The notes: generated from the letters alone by a model not told the origin. Shown: positions 47,602 to 56,941, numbered from the stretch's first letter. The stretch: DNA of 64,000 bases from Duganella lactea (GCF_009857505.1 NZ_WWCP01000006.1:62001-126000), one strand, 5' to 3'. Program-made: numbers and translations.

Positions 47602-48075
47602 TCAGATCGGATAAATAAGTGAGTTAGGTATCATCTCGGTGTCGTAGATGCACAGTCGCGACGCCAGTCGCAGGCCGTCGGCCGTACGGCGCACGCGGTC
47701 CAGGTAGCGACCGGCATTGAACACCGTGGTTTCCTGGCTCAACTTGGTGCGGAACACCGTGTAGTTGGTCTCGGTCACGATAACGTCGCCGTCGTCGCTG
47801 ATGATCAGCGGTTGACTGACGACGTGACGCTGGTAGTACGGGTCGTGGAACAGCGTTTCGCGGATGCCGTAGGCGCGGTCGCGCAGCATGCCCTTGCTCA
47901 GCAAGGCCAGCGTGGCCAGCGGGAAGCCACGTTCGTAGTTCTCGCGCGGTTGCACTTTGTACTCACAGTCATCGATGAACAAGGCGATCCAGCGGTCCCA
48001 GTCGTTGCTGTCGACGGCGGCGCTATAGGCCGCGTGCAGCTGGCTAAGGTCGAAATAGGTTTGCAGTTGGCTCAC
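47602..48075 (-). CDS. nagH: Salicylate 5-hydroxylase small (beta) subunit
   Basis: A 157-residue NTF2-like beta subunit of a ring-hydroxylating oxygenase ([32 protein letters not shown] spans about residues 18-49). The terminal PNSLIYPI is typical of the family. The start is a GTG at 48075, seven bases after a GGAGG that overlaps the nagG stop. An ATG 84 bases earlier lies inside nagG and has no ribosome site. It forms the oxygenase with NagG. Confidence 0.88.
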   Translation of the reverse strand: MSQLQTYFDLSQLHAAYSAAVDSNDWDRWIALFIDDCEYKVQPRENYERGFPLATLALLSKGMLRDRAYGIRETLFHDPYYQRHVVSQPLIISDDGDVIVTETNYTVFRTKLSQETTVFNAGRYLDRVRRTADGLRLASRLCIYDTEMIPNSLIYPI

Positions 48076-48077
48076 GA

Positions 48078-49337
48078 TCACACCTCCATCACTTTGCGCC
48101 AGTAGTTGTACATGCCGCGTATCAGCGTTTCCGTGACCATGTGCTCGGTGTCTTCGCATTCCGTGCCGCCGAGTTCCGCCAGCGCGCGGTGGAACGGCTT
48201 CTGCTCGAAACCCTGCTGCGAGAATTCGATCACCTCGCCGTCATCGGCAGAGACGAAGCCTGCCGGTCCGAACAGGTTGGCCTGAATCAGGCGGCGCTGC
48301 GTCATTTCCTCGCTGTCGTCCTCGAAGCCGAAGTGGGTCCAGACAAAATCGAAGGAACCGTTGCCGTTCGGCTGGATATGGCGGGTCGATACGCTGTTGA
48401 CCTGCTGCTGGAAGATCACGCTCGGGAAGACCGTCATCATCACCGCGGTCGGGCCGCCCCACCAGGATTCCGGCACGATGTCGAGCAAGCGCTTGTCCTC
48501 GATCTCCATGCTTTCCTTGAAGCTGGTAACCCCAGCGGTGACCTCGGCCTTCTGGCCGCCGGTGCCGCGCGTGGAAATCATGGCGGCGTGGCGGCAATGC
48601 GCATCCATGCGCAGCGACGACTTGTTATCGGCGCGCCACAATCCGTAGGTGACGAACCAGGTGTGCAGCAAGCCCGGATGGTAGGGGTCCTTGATGTTTT
48701 CCTGCATCAGCTTCCAATTGCCCGGAATGCGCTGGCGGTTGTAGCCGAGGATCTTCAACGGCCGGCCGTTGAACAGGCGGTCGAAGTACGACAGGATTTC
48801 GGGGCCGAGGAAGTCCTCCAGCGGCTCGACATCATGGTCGAACGAGGCAAACACCACGCCGCCACGGGTAGCGACCTTGAGCTTGGTCAGGCTGTTCTCT
48901 TCGGTCTTGAAGTCTTTCGGCATGCCGCCGTTGACCTTGCCGTCCTGCTTGACGCCACGGCGGAACGGCACCCCCTGCAAGTCACCGTTCAGGTTGTAGT
49001 TCCACTGGTGATAAGGACAGACCAGCTCTTTCTTGTTGCCGTGGCGTTCACGGCAGAACTGCATGCCGCGATGGGCGCAGACGTTTTCCACGACGCTGAT
49101 GCCGCCGTCTTCGCGGCGCACCATGACCACCGAGCGCTCCCCGATCACGGTACGCTTGAAATCGCCGTGGTTGGGAACCTCTGCTTCCAGGCCGACATAG
49201 CACCAGTGGTTCTGGTAGAAGAAGCGTTCCAGCTCGCGCTTGTACAGGTCGGTATCGGTATAGGCCCAGAACGGGATGCGGCTGGAACCCGGTTGATCCC
49301 ACACCGGCTTGATGGGAAAAATGGGCTGCTTATTCAT
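48078..49337 (-). CDS. nagG: Salicylate 5-hydroxylase large (alpha) subunit
   Basis: A 419-residue Rieske non-haem iron oxygenase alpha subunit. The Rieske cluster is in CAHRGMQF and CPYHQW. The mononuclear iron site is seen in ENIKDPYHPGLLH (the two histidines four residues apart). Partners, length and operon match NagG of Ralstonia, which adds oxygen to salicylate to give gentisate. Anthranilate or another ortho-substituted benzoate cannot be excluded. The ATG at 49337 overlaps the nagK stop by eight bases. Confidence 0.9.
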   Translation of the reverse strand: MNKQPIFPIKPVWDQPGSSRIPFWAYTDTDLYKRELERFFYQNHWCYVGLEAEVPNHGDFKRTVIGERSVVMVRREDGGISVVENVCAHRGMQFCRERHGNKKELVCPYHQWNYNLNGDLQGVPFRRGVKQDGKVNGGMPKDFKTEENSLTKLKVATRGGVVFASFDHDVEPLEDFLGPEILSYFDRLFNGRPLKILGYNRQRIPGNWKLMQENIKDPYHPGLLHTWFVTYGLWRADNKSSLRMDAHCRHAAMISTRGTGGQKAEVTAGVTSFKESMEIEDKRLLDIVPESWWGGPTAVMMTVFPSVIFQQQVNSVSTRHIQPNGNGSFDFVWTHFGFEDDSEEMTQRRLIQANLFGPAGFVSADDGEVIEFSQQGFEQKPFHRALAELGGTECEDTEHMVTETLIRGMYNYWRKVMEV

Positions 49338-50043
49338 GCTCTTTCCCTTTGCCGACGCGGACGACGATCTCGCCCAGGCCGGCGATGGCGCCACGCATTT
49401 CATCGCCCGCCACCACGGCGTTCACGCCCTCCGGCGTGCCGGTCATGATGATGTCGCCCGCTTCCAGCGTTTCGTACTGCGACAGGTAGGCGATCGATTC
49501 CGCCACCGACCAGATCAGCTTATTGATGTCCGAGCCCTGGCGCGGCGCGCCGTTGACCGTCAACGTGATGGCGGCACTCTGTGGATGGCCAATGGCGCTC
49601 GCCGTATGCAGCGGACCGATCGGCGCCGACTGCGAGAACGATTTGCCGAATTCCCATGGGCGGCCTTTGTCGCGCGCCTCCAGTTGCAGGTCGCGGCGGG
49701 TCATGTCGAGGCCGACGGCGTAGCCGTACACGTGTTCCAGCGCCTGCTCGACCGGGATATTCGCGCCGCCTTTGCCGATCGCCACCACCAGCTCAATCTC
49801 GTGATGATAGTTGGCGGTCTTCGGCGGGTAGGCGATGGTGATCGCCTCGGCGCCGGCGCGTACCGCCGCATTGGCCGGCTTCATGAAGAAGAATGGCGCT
49901 TCGCGCGTTGGGTCCTTGCCCATTTCGATGGCGTGCGCGGCGTAGTTGCGGCCGACGCAGAAGATGCGGTTGACCGGGAACGCGGCGTCCTGACCGGCGA
50001 TTTCCAGCGTATTGATGGCGGCTGGTGGCATGGCGTATTGCAT
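49330..50043 (-). CDS. nagK: Fumarylpyruvate hydrolase
   Basis: A 237-residue FAH-family enzyme with the catalytic and metal-binding landmarks FCVGRNYAAHAIEMG, FFFMKP, HHEIELVVAIGK and GDIIMTGTPEGV. Its size matches NagK, which cleaves fumarylpyruvate to fumarate and pyruvate. The ATG at 50043 follows TTGGAG; an in-frame TTG 12 bases earlier is an unlikely start. It lies between nagI and nagG in the operon. Confidence 0.92.
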   Translation of the reverse strand: MQYAMPPAAINTLEIAGQDAAFPVNRIFCVGRNYAAHAIEMGKDPTREAPFFFMKPANAAVRAGAEAITIAYPPKTANYHHEIELVVAIGKGGANIPVEQALEHVYGYAVGLDMTRRDLQLEARDKGRPWEFGKSFSQSAPIGPLHTASAIGHPQSAAITLTVNGAPRQGSDINKLIWSVAESIAYLSQYETLEAGDIIMTGTPEGVNAVVAGDEMRGAIAGLGEIVVRVGKGKEHE

Positions 50044-50080
50044 GATTTGCTCCAATGGTTATCGTTATGCGTGGCGTGGA

Positions 50081-51130
50081 TTAAAGCTTTTCTTCGCGCC
50101 ACATGCCCAGCGCCTGCTGGACCGGACGATCGGAAAAACTGAAGAGGACGGTTTCGCTGCCGGCGTTCAACGTCAACGTGTACCAGGGCGGCACGACAAA
50201 GACGTCGCTCTCGGCGAAAGCGAAGGTTTGCTCACCGATCTGCGCGCTACCGGCGCCTTCAAGGCAGACGTAGACGGTGCCGTCGGTGCAGCGGTATGGT
50301 GCCGTCTTGAAGCCGGCCGGCAGCAGCTGGGCAAAGGCGCCCATGGTCGGCATCGGCGACGCGCCAGTGGCCGGGTTCACGTAGCGCATCTTGTGGCCGA
50401 GATGTTTGTCAGCCGGCGCGCCGGCGGCGATCGCAGTCAATGCGGCGCGGGTTTGCGCGTAGGGATAGACGAAGATCCTGGTGGGCTCACTGGACTCCTG
50501 ATGGAAGTCCACCGGCAGCAAATTGCTGCCGTAACGGGCCAGCGCGTCCCCCTCCGGACGCGCGGTTTCCTGCGTGGCGTGATCGCCGTGCTCGTGAAAA
50601 CCCGTGTCGAAGAAACGCACCAACGGTATGTCAAGACCGTCCAGCCAGACCACCGGTTGGTCGCCGAGATTGCCGTGGTCGTGCCAGGTCCATGCCGGCG
50701 TGATGATGAAGTCGCCGCGATGCATGGTGGTGCGCTCGCCGTTGACAGCGGTATAAGCGCCCTCACCGTCCAGCACCAGACGCAGCGCTGTCTGAGTGTG
50801 GCGATGCGCTGGCGCCACTTCGCCCGGCATAATCATTTGCAGGCCGGCATACAGCGATTGCGTGATCGACGCGTTGCCGCGCAGTGCGGGGTTTTCCAGG
50901 ATCAGGACGCGGCGCACCGCTTCCTCCGCGGTGATCAACTTGCGCGACTCCATCACGTGCTCGCGCACATCGGCATAGCGCCAGAGCGCCGGTACCTGCT
51001 TGGGACGCGGCGTGTTCGGCACCAGCGTGCCCAGCACTTCCCACAAGGGCGTCAGGTTATATTCATCGATGCGACGATAAAATTGTGCGCGTGCCGGATC
51101 TTGCGTCGCGGCCTTGGTATTCGAGTTCAT
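50081..51130 (-). CDS. nagI: Gentisate 1,2-dioxygenase
   Basis: A 349-residue bicupin dioxygenase of normal length that opens the gentisate ring to maleylpyruvate. The first cupin has the Fe-ligand motif PAHRHTQTALRLVLDGEG (two histidines) and a later histidine in TWTWHDHGN, read here as WTWHDHG. The second cupin (about residues 245-340) is degenerate. The ATG at 51130 has GGAG six bases upstream; an ATG at 51142 overlaps the reductase stop and lacks a site. Its place after nagAa couples ring hydroxylation and cleavage. Confidence 0.93.
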   Translation of the reverse strand: MNSNTKAATQDPARAQFYRRIDEYNLTPLWEVLGTLVPNTPRPKQVPALWRYADVREHVMESRKLITAEEAVRRVLILENPALRGNASITQSLYAGLQMIMPGEVAPAHRHTQTALRLVLDGEGAYTAVNGERTTMHRGDFIITPAWTWHDHGNLGDQPVVWLDGLDIPLVRFFDTGFHEHGDHATQETARPEGDALARYGSNLLPVDFHQESSEPTRIFVYPYAQTRAALTAIAAGAPADKHLGHKMRYVNPATGASPMPTMGAFAQLLPAGFKTAPYRCTDGTVYVCLEGAGSAQIGEQTFAFAESDVFVVPPWYTLTLNAGSETVLFSFSDRPVQQALGMWREEKL

Positions 51131-51141
51131 CGGGGTCTCCA

Positions 51142-52140
51142 TCAGGTGGCACTGGCATAGAACGCGTCGGCATAGACGTGTTCTGATTGAATTCCGCGTC
51201 GACGCAGCAGCAGTGTGGCGGCGTCGACCATCGGCGGCGCGCCGCACAGGTAGGCGCGCCAGCCGGCGAGATTGGGCAGGTCCTCGGCCACCGCATCGGT
51301 GACCAGACCACGACGATGCACGCCGTCACGGCCACCCATCGCGACGATGGTTTGTACGTGCAGGTTGGGATGTTGCTCCGCCATGGCGGCCAGTTGGTCG
51401 GCGCAGTAGATGTCCGCCGGTGAGCGCACGCCGAAGTAGACATGCATCTCGTTGCGCATGCCGGCCGCCAGCGCACCGCGCACGATGGACAGCACCGGCG
51501 CCAGTCCTGTTCCGCCGGCGATGCACAGCATCGGGCCGGCATGCTTGCGGCGCAGATAGGCGGTGCCCATCGGACCGCTGACGCGCACGCTGTCGCCCAC
51601 GTTCAGGCTGGTGCGGATGTAGCCGGTGACACGGCCATCGGGCACCAGGCGGACGTGGAACTCCAGGTGACCGTCGGAGTCCAGGCTGGCCATCGAGTAC
51701 GGACGGATGTGTTGCGGCGTGAATTGCAGCATCGCGTACTGACCCGGCGAGAACGACAATGGCTTCGCACTGCGCATGACGATGCGTTGGATGTCGTGGG
51801 TAGCGTCTTCGATCGCCACCACCTCGGCTTTGACGATGCGCGCCGGGTGCGTCACGATCTCATCCGGCTCCGGGACTTCGATGACGCAGCTCTCGTTCAG
51901 CGTGCTCATGCAGGCCAGCACATAGCGGCCTTCGTTCGGGTTGGTGAGCTTAGCTTCCTGGCCCGATTCCAGCACCCGGCCTTCCAGCACTTTGCAGCGG
52001 CAGGTACCGCAGCGACCAGCGGTGCAGCTGTAGGAAATCGGGATATTGTTTTCGCGGAGGACGGCCAGCAGGTTGTCGCCGGGGTTCACGGACACACTTT
52101 GGCCCAACGGTTGTACGATCAGTTCCATCATTCGATCCAT
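51142..52140 (-). CDS. nagAa: Ferredoxin reductase component of salicylate 5-hydroxylase
   Basis: A 332-residue NAD(P)H reductase with an N-terminal plant-type [2Fe-2S] domain: Cys39-x4-Cys44-x2-Cys47 (CTAGRCGTC) and a fourth Cys in LACMS. An FAD domain (RPYSMAS) and an NAD domain (GGTGLAPVLSI) follow. It is the first gene of the salicylate operon. The start is taken as 52140; internal ATGs at 52131 and 52128 (MELIVQ, the usual family start) are alternatives, since no ribosome site is convincing. Confidence 0.9.
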   Translation of the reverse strand: MDRMMELIVQPLGQSVSVNPGDNLLAVLRENNIPISYSCTAGRCGTCRCKVLEGRVLESGQEAKLTNPNEGRYVLACMSTLNESCVIEVPEPDEIVTHPARIVKAEVVAIEDATHDIQRIVMRSAKPLSFSPGQYAMLQFTPQHIRPYSMASLDSDGHLEFHVRLVPDGRVTGYIRTSLNVGDSVRVSGPMGTAYLRRKHAGPMLCIAGGTGLAPVLSIVRGALAAGMRNEMHVYFGVRSPADIYCADQLAAMAEQHPNLHVQTIVAMGGRDGVHRRGLVTDAVAEDLPNLAGWRAYLCGAPPMVDAATLLLRRRGIQSEHVYADAFYASAT

Positions 52141-52216
52141 GTCTCGTCGTTCTGTTTTTTTTACGAGTATAGGAACTGAGGTAATATAAATATATAGAAT
52201 CTGGTGAATGAATAAA

Positions 52217-52231
52217 ATCACTCAAATGAAT
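52217..52231 (-). promoter_or_regulatory. NahR/NagR binding site
   Basis: On the minus strand this reads ATTCATTTGAGTGAT, matching the ATTCA-N6-TGAT core of the NahR consensus and also T-N11-A. It lies 77 bases upstream of the nagAa start and 8 bases before the divergent regulator ATG. The regulator may therefore repress itself and activate the operon with salicylate. Confidence 0.7.
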
Positions 52232-52239
52232 ATTGCTTT

Positions 52240-53169
52240 ATGGAACTAAAAGACGTAGACCTGAATTTGCTGCTGGTTTTTCATCAACTGTTGATGGAAC
52301 GGCGGGTGTCCATCGTGGCGGAAAAGCTCGGCCTGAGCCAACCGGCGGTCAGCAATGCGCTCAAGCGTCTGCGCCTGCTGCTCGGGGATGAACTGTTCCA
52401 GCGCACCTCGAAAGGGATGGAACCGACGCCCTACGCCAACCAACTGGCCGAGCCGATCGCCTATGCCTTGAGCACCATCCACAGCTCGCTCAACGACAAA
52501 CACAGCTTCGATCCGCTGACCAGCAATCGCAAGTTCACGCTGGGCGTGACAGATATCGGGGAAATCTATTTTTTGCCCAAGCTGATGGATGTGCTGACCA
52601 AAGTGGCGCCGCGCGTGACCGTGAGTTCGGTCCGCAATACAGCGGTCAACCTGCGCGATGAGATGGAGGCCGGCCACGTCGACCTGGCGATCGGCCTGCT
52701 ACCGCAACTGAAGGCGGGATTCTTCCAGCGCAGGCTGTTCCACCAGCGCTACGTTTGCATGTTCCGCGCCGGGCACGCGTTGGATAAACCAGCAATAACG
52801 CTTGATGAATTCTGCGCGGCGGACCACGTGGTGGTGGTGGCAGCCGGCACCGGCCACGCCGACATGGATGCGACCATCGAACGCAAAGGCATCAAGCGCA
52901 AGGTCAAACTGACGGTGCCGCATTACGTCGCGGTCGGCCACATCATCAGCACCACCGACATGATCACCAGCGTACCGGAACGCTTTGCCCATGCCTGCGT
53001 GGAGCCGTTCAAGCTGCGTTACGTTGAGCATCCGGTGGTCAAGACGCCGATCAATATCAACGTCTTCTGGCACGCCAAGTACCACCGCGACCCCGGCAAC
53101 CAATGGCTGCGCAGCCTGATCTTCGACCACTTCTCGGATCAGGCCACGCCGCCAAATGAATCCCCGTAG
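52240..53169 (+). CDS. nagR: LysR-family regulator, NahR/NagR type
   Basis: A 309-residue LysR regulator that follows remembered NahR sequence closely. It opens MELKDVDLNLLLVFHQLL, its helix-turn-helix includes LGLSQPAVSNALKRLR, and KFTLGVTDIGEIYFLPKLMDVL, GFFQRRLFHQRYVCMFR and FWHAKYHRDPGNQWLR follow. NahR/NagR proteins activate salicylate and naphthalene genes when salicylate binds. It diverges from nagAa with a NahR box between. No standard ribosome site is visible before the ATG, which suggests weak translation or a leader effect. Confidence 0.92.
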   Translation: MELKDVDLNLLLVFHQLLMERRVSIVAEKLGLSQPAVSNALKRLRLLLGDELFQRTSKGMEPTPYANQLAEPIAYALSTIHSSLNDKHSFDPLTSNRKFTLGVTDIGEIYFLPKLMDVLTKVAPRVTVSSVRNTAVNLRDEMEAGHVDLAIGLLPQLKAGFFQRRLFHQRYVCMFRAGHALDKPAITLDEFCAADHVVVVAAGTGHADMDATIERKGIKRKVKLTVPHYVAVGHIISTTDMITSVPERFAHACVEPFKLRYVEHPVVKTPININVFWHAKYHRDPGNQWLRSLIFDHFSDQATPPNESP

Positions 53170-53313
53170 AGCGACGGGCAAGCTGCCTGTTGCCGCCATC
53201 GGTGGAAGACTGACTGCCAGCGAACCATGTAGCGCGCTTGATCGTTGAGGTTGCAAGCCATTGGATCGGCTCGACCTGGCATGGTGTTTTACGGTATCGG
53301 CTGAATGGGGGGC

Positions 53314-53398
53314 TGGTGCTCCGAGCCGGAATCGAACCGGCACGCCTTGCGGCGGCAGATTTTAAGTCTGCAGTGTCTACCAATTTCACCATCGGAGC
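53314..53398 (-). tRNA. tRNA-Leu (anticodon UAA)
   Basis: An 85-base class II tRNA on the minus strand with the 3' CCA encoded. The acceptor stem GCTCCGA pairs with TCGGAGC. The anticodon arm is GCAGACTTAAAATCTGC with anticodon TAA, and the T loop is GGTTCGATTCC. The long variable arm (CGCCGCAAGGCG) fits leucine. No integrase or attachment duplication was seen at its 3' end. Confidence 0.95.
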
Positions 53399-53460
53399 CC
53401 AAGCTAGCCCGATATTATGACATGAACCAGCGATAACTGCCAGACAAGCAAACCAACCGA

Positions 53461-53485
53461 CGTCATTCCCACGAAAGTGGGAATC
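53461..53485. repeat. Dispersed palindromic repeat (ATTCCC...GGGAAT type)
   Basis: CGTCATTCCCACGAAAGTGGGAAT forms an 8-base-pair hairpin and matches the segment at 57037-57059 apart from compensating changes. Similar ATTCCCGCGAAGGCGGGAAT elements are common dispersed repeats in beta-proteobacteria. Located just past the ClC gene 3' end, it may also act in transcript termination or stability. Confidence 0.6.
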
Positions 53486-53514
53486 CATAGAACGCCTGCA
53501 AGGCAAGCGCCGTC

Positions 53515-54792
53515 TTACGACGAAGGCGGCTTGCGGTCGCGCGCCACTGGCGGCAGACGGTGTTTAAGCAGGCCAATACGCTGCGAGCGATAAATCCCGC
53601 TATGGCCCGAAAACAGGTAAGCCACCACACAGGCCAGCGCCGCGAAAGGTCCGATCTGCGGGCCGAATAACTCGATAGCCATGATGGTCGACGCCAGCGG
53701 CGTGTTCGCCGCGCCGGCAAATATCGCCACAAAGCCCAGTCCCGCCAGCATCGCAAACGGCAGTTGCAGCAGCGGCGCCAGCGCATTGCCCAGCGTCGCG
53801 CCGATGTAGAACAGCGGCGTGACCTCGCCGCCTTTAAAACCGCTGCCCAGCGACGCCACCGTGAAAGCAAATTTGCCGAGAAAATCCCACGGCGCCACCG
53901 GCTGCCGGAACGCCTCGACAATCACCGGGATGCCCAGGCCGATGTAGCGCGTGCCCAGCCACCACACCGCCAGCGCCACCACCACGCCGCCTGCCATCGG
54001 CCGCAGCGGCGCATAGGCGATGTGACGCTTCATGAAGGCCGACGCGGCATGCGTGGATTTGGCGAAGGCCATGCCCGCCAGTCCAAACACGATGCCGGCC
54101 ACCAGCACGGCAGCCACGCTCCAGAACGTGATCGGCGCGATGGTGCTGATGGCATAGTGCGTGTGATGCACGCCCCACGCCATGCCCACCTGGTCGGCCG
54201 CGATCGCCGCCACCATGCAGGGGAAGATGGCGTCGTAACGCAGGCGTCCGATGGCCAGCACTTCAAGACCAAAGATCGCCCCGGCCAGCGGCGTGCCGAA
54301 CACGGATGCGAAGCCGGCGCTGATACCGGCCATCAGGACGATGCGGCGTTCGCTGTGGCGCAGCCGGAAGATCGGTGTCAGTTGGTCGGCCAGCGTGCCG
54401 CCCATCTGCACCGCCGTGCCTTCGCGCCCGACCGAGGCGCCAAACCAATGCGACACCACGGTGCCGAACAGCACCAGCGGGGCCATGCGCAGCGGCACGA
54501 TGTTCTTGGGATCGTGGATTTCGTCGAGCAGCAGGTTATTGCCGGCCTCAACGCTGCTACCGACCTTCAGGTAAATCCAGCCGACCGCGAAACCGGCCAG
54601 TGGCAGCAACCAGATGATCCAGGGATGGGTTTCGCGCCAGTGGGTGGCGTAATCGAGCGACAACAGGAAGAACGCCGACGCTGTACCACCGAGCGCGGCG
54701 ATCAGGCACGCCAGCACAGTCCACTTGCCGATATAAGGCAGCAACAGCAAGGGTTCCGGGTAGCGGGAGGGTTTGGTCATAGAGCTGTCCAT
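53515..54792 (-). CDS. ClC-family chloride channel/transporter
   Basis: A 425-residue protein with about 10-12 membrane segments. The ClC selectivity motifs GREGTAVQMGG and the GSGFKGGEVTPLFYIGATLGN region are present. The segment LEVLAIGRL occupies the place after the second motif. The gating glutamate is the one in GREGT. The frame can be extended to a TTG at 54819, but the ATG at 54792 (or 54780) is more likely. Bacterial ClC proteins of this size without CBS domains act as Cl-/H+ or fluoride exchangers; which applies is unclear. Confidence 0.9.
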   Translation of the reverse strand: MDSSMTKPSRYPEPLLLLPYIGKWTVLACLIAALGGTASAFFLLSLDYATHWRETHPWIIWLLPLAGFAVGWIYLKVGSSVEAGNNLLLDEIHDPKNIVPLRMAPLVLFGTVVSHWFGASVGREGTAVQMGGTLADQLTPIFRLRHSERRIVLMAGISAGFASVFGTPLAGAIFGLEVLAIGRLRYDAIFPCMVAAIAADQVGMAWGVHHTHYAISTIAPITFWSVAAVLVAGIVFGLAGMAFAKSTHAASAFMKRHIAYAPLRPMAGGVVVALAVWWLGTRYIGLGIPVIVEAFRQPVAPWDFLGKFAFTVASLGSGFKGGEVTPLFYIGATLGNALAPLLQLPFAMLAGLGFVAIFAGAANTPLASTIMAIELFGPQIGPFAALACVVAYLFSGHSGIYRSQRIGLLKHRLPPVARDRKPPSS

Positions 54793-54845
54793 GGTAGCAA
54801 ATCCGTCGAGATCGATCAAATCTCATATCGGTTGCCCCATTCGCA

Positions 54846-56036
54846 TCAGGCGAGGCTGGTCTGGATTGATGCGCAGACCAGATCCGGGACGGCATGCGTG
54901 CGGCCACGCCCCGCCGACTTGGCCTGGTAGAGGGCGACATCGGCACGCTGCAGCATGTCTTCAATGGTGTCGCTGTTGTGCATCCGCATGGCGATGCCGC
55001 CGCTGTACGAGAGCTCAAAGCCCAGTTCCTTCATCGCATGCTGCGCTAACCACTGGCGCATGCGTTCGTCATAAGCCATGATCGAGGCGAAGTCGGCGCG
55101 GTTGAGTAGCACACAGAATTCCTCGCCGCCGTAACGGCAGAACTGATCACCGGCGCGCCCCACAGCACGCAAGCAATTGGCAAAAACCTGCAGCGCGCTG
55201 TCGCCACCGGCGTGGCCGTGCGTGTCGTTGATTTGCTTGAAATAGTCGAGGTCAAGCATCAGCACGCCGAGCGGCTGCTGATAGCGCAAGCTGTTGGCGA
55301 GGTCGATGTCGGCTTTCAGTAACCAAGCCCGGCGATTCAAGGCGCCGGTCAAACCGTCCAAGGTAGCCAAGCGTTCCAACTCACGCGCCGCCTCGTCGCG
55401 GTGCGCCAGAAGGATGGCCACCACCGACATCATCATCATCGAGTTCGATGACAAGGCAAACACGCGGTTGACCATGTACGGTCCGAAAAAATTCGGGAAC
55501 TCCGCGGTGTAGAACGCGCCGAGCACGGCGCGGCAGGCCAGCACCAGCATCTGAACTGTCAGGCATATGATTAAGAGCCAGCGCCAGCGCCCTACTGGCA
55601 CCTTGGGCGCTCGGCACAGGGAAAATATGATGGCCGCAATCTGCAATGCCAGCAGGCCGTTGGACCAACCTACCCTGAAGGAATAACTGGAAAAACCGAT
55701 GGTGTAGCCCACGGTCATCAGCACGGCGATAGCGACTGGCACATGAGCAATGGCCTTGCGGCCGTACCATAATTGAAAGGCCATGGCGTTGAACACCATG
55801 CCGCCCGAAACACAGCCCATCGAGATAGCCGAAAGCGTATGATCGACCCAGGCGCCCCGCTCAAAGGTGCTTGACCAGAGCAGCAGAATCCAACCCACCG
55901 TTTGCATCGCGATCCCGGCCTGTGCATACCGCGCGGCGAGATTCACTCGTCCCATGAAATACGGCAGTGCCACGGCCATGATCGACAAGTTGATTGTCAT
56001 GCCGAAAAACAGGGTCGATACGTCGGTGGTAGCCAC
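54846..56036 (-). CDS. Membrane-bound diguanylate cyclase (GGDEF)
   Basis: A 396-residue protein. About six to seven hydrophobic segments (residues 5-215) form an unclassified sensor module, followed by a GGDEF domain (about 225-385). The active-site loop is RYGGEEFCVL, and an inhibitory RxxD site (RAGD) lies five residues before it. Product-inhibited synthesis of cyclic di-GMP is therefore expected. TLDGLTGALNRRA marks the domain start. The start is a GTG; a weak GAAAG precedes it, so a shorter protein from Met13 is possible. Confidence 0.88.
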   Translation of the reverse strand: MATTDVSTLFFGMTINLSIMAVALPYFMGRVNLAARYAQAGIAMQTVGWILLLWSSTFERGAWVDHTLSAISMGCVSGGMVFNAMAFQLWYGRKAIAHVPVAIAVLMTVGYTIGFSSYSFRVGWSNGLLALQIAAIIFSLCRAPKVPVGRWRWLLIICLTVQMLVLACRAVLGAFYTAEFPNFFGPYMVNRVFALSSNSMMMMSVVAILLAHRDEAARELERLATLDGLTGALNRRAWLLKADIDLANSLRYQQPLGVLMLDLDYFKQINDTHGHAGGDSALQVFANCLRAVGRAGDQFCRYGGEEFCVLLNRADFASIMAYDERMRQWLAQHAMKELGFELSYSGGIAMRMHNSDTIEDMLQRADVALYQAKSAGRGRTHAVPDLVCASIQTSLA

Positions 56037-56257
56037 TCATCACACTTTCAAAACACCTCAAGAACCGCATTATCCCAACAAAACCACATCAACATGGAAA
56101 ATTTGGAAGTAATTAACCTGAGGAAATTTTCTCTTAGTGTTTTTCTGTTTAGCCCCAATGGAATTCATGATGAGCGTGCGCAAGCCGTATCGCGTTGAGA
56201 AGGGAGGGAGCTATGAGCAAGGCGTCCGCGCGATAGTCTAGTTAAGGTGTGCTGACA

Positions 56258-56710
56258 TCACTGGGCAAAACCGAGTTCGAGGAAGCCACCGACGGCCACC
56301 GCCTTCCACTTTTCGGTCAGGTCAGCAATCACATCACGCACTTCGGAGATCGCTACTGTATCAACATCGAGCATAGAGCACGATCTGGCATTGCACGTGA
56401 CGCGGTACATTTCGAGCAGATCCGACGCGGGTGCGTTCCCACCAGACCACGCGTCTCCCTGGAAAACTTCGACAAGGCGCTCGACCGCATCGCTCTGTGC
56501 CTCGCCCTGCATTTGAAAAGCAGCCGCCTCGCCGTCCTTTACTCTGGTGAGAAATCCACGAGCATTCAGCGTGTGTTCCACCGCGTAATGCACCATGTCG
56601 TGCGGAATAATTCCCTGCTTCGGGCAATCGACCAACTCGGACGGCTGCCCTTCACGTACGACCTCCATCAGATCAGTTTTTCCACTGCCCTTTTTGAAGA
56701 TGAGCTTCAT
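56258..56710 (-). CDS. Conserved hypothetical protein
   Basis: A 150-residue soluble protein I do not recognise. It starts MKLIFKKGSGKTDLMEVVR and has no signal peptide or membrane helix. A histidine-containing segment (PHDMVHYAVEHTL) sits at about 36-48, and the end is hydrophobic (AVAVGGFLELGF). AAAGGA precedes the ATG. Base composition in this stretch (56.0-57.1 kb) is less GC-rich than the surroundings. No operon partner is obvious. An equally long frame on the opposite strand is judged its shadow. Confidence 0.55.
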   Translation of the reverse strand: MKLIFKKGSGKTDLMEVVREGQPSELVDCPKQGIIPHDMVHYAVEHTLNARGFLTRVKDGEAAAFQMQGEAQSDAVERLVEVFQGDAWSGGNAPASDLLEMYRVTCNARSCSMLDVDTVAISEVRDVIADLTEKWKAVAVGGFLELGFAQ

Positions 56711-56746
56711 TGCACGTTATCCTTTGTTTCCAATTAACTTGTTGGA

Positions 56747-56941
56747 TTACTTGCGCCCCGTTATCTCAGCTAATAGCTCTGGTGGGATGGGCTGGCCATT
56801 CGAACTCAAATGACGTACTGTTTCATGCAATAAATTCATTCGTGTAATTTTTACTGTGGCCCATGCAATGACTCCCGCAATCGGGACAAGCAGCGCGATT
56901 ATGGGAATTAACAGCGGTGACACATCGCTTAGAAAACTCAT
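56747..56941 (-). CDS. Small single-helix membrane protein
   Basis: A 64-residue protein with one long hydrophobic helix (about 9-30, PLLIPIIALLVPIAGVIAWA). The cytoplasmic-type tail ends in RHLSSNGQPIPPELLAEI. That HLxxxGxPIPPELL pattern recurs in many small envelope proteins of unknown role. The ribosome site is weak (AGAGAAAA). It could be co-transcribed with the hypothetical gene at 56258-56710, 36 bases downstream. Confidence 0.55.
   Translation of the reverse strand: MSFLSDVSPLLIPIIALLVPIAGVIAWATVKITRMNLLHETVRHLSSNGQPIPPELLAEITGRK

Noticed and set aside
53314..53485. tRNA-Leu as an integration site of a genomic island
   Set aside because: No integrase gene, no direct repeat of the tRNA 3' end and no phage-like genes were seen in the neighbouring sequence.
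56249..56737. Plus-strand 162-codon frame opposite the 150-residue hypothetical gene
   Set aside because: It overlaps the minus-strand gene completely, starts without a good ribosome site and has a less protein-like composition. The minus-strand frame has AAAGGA and a typical start, though neither is proven.
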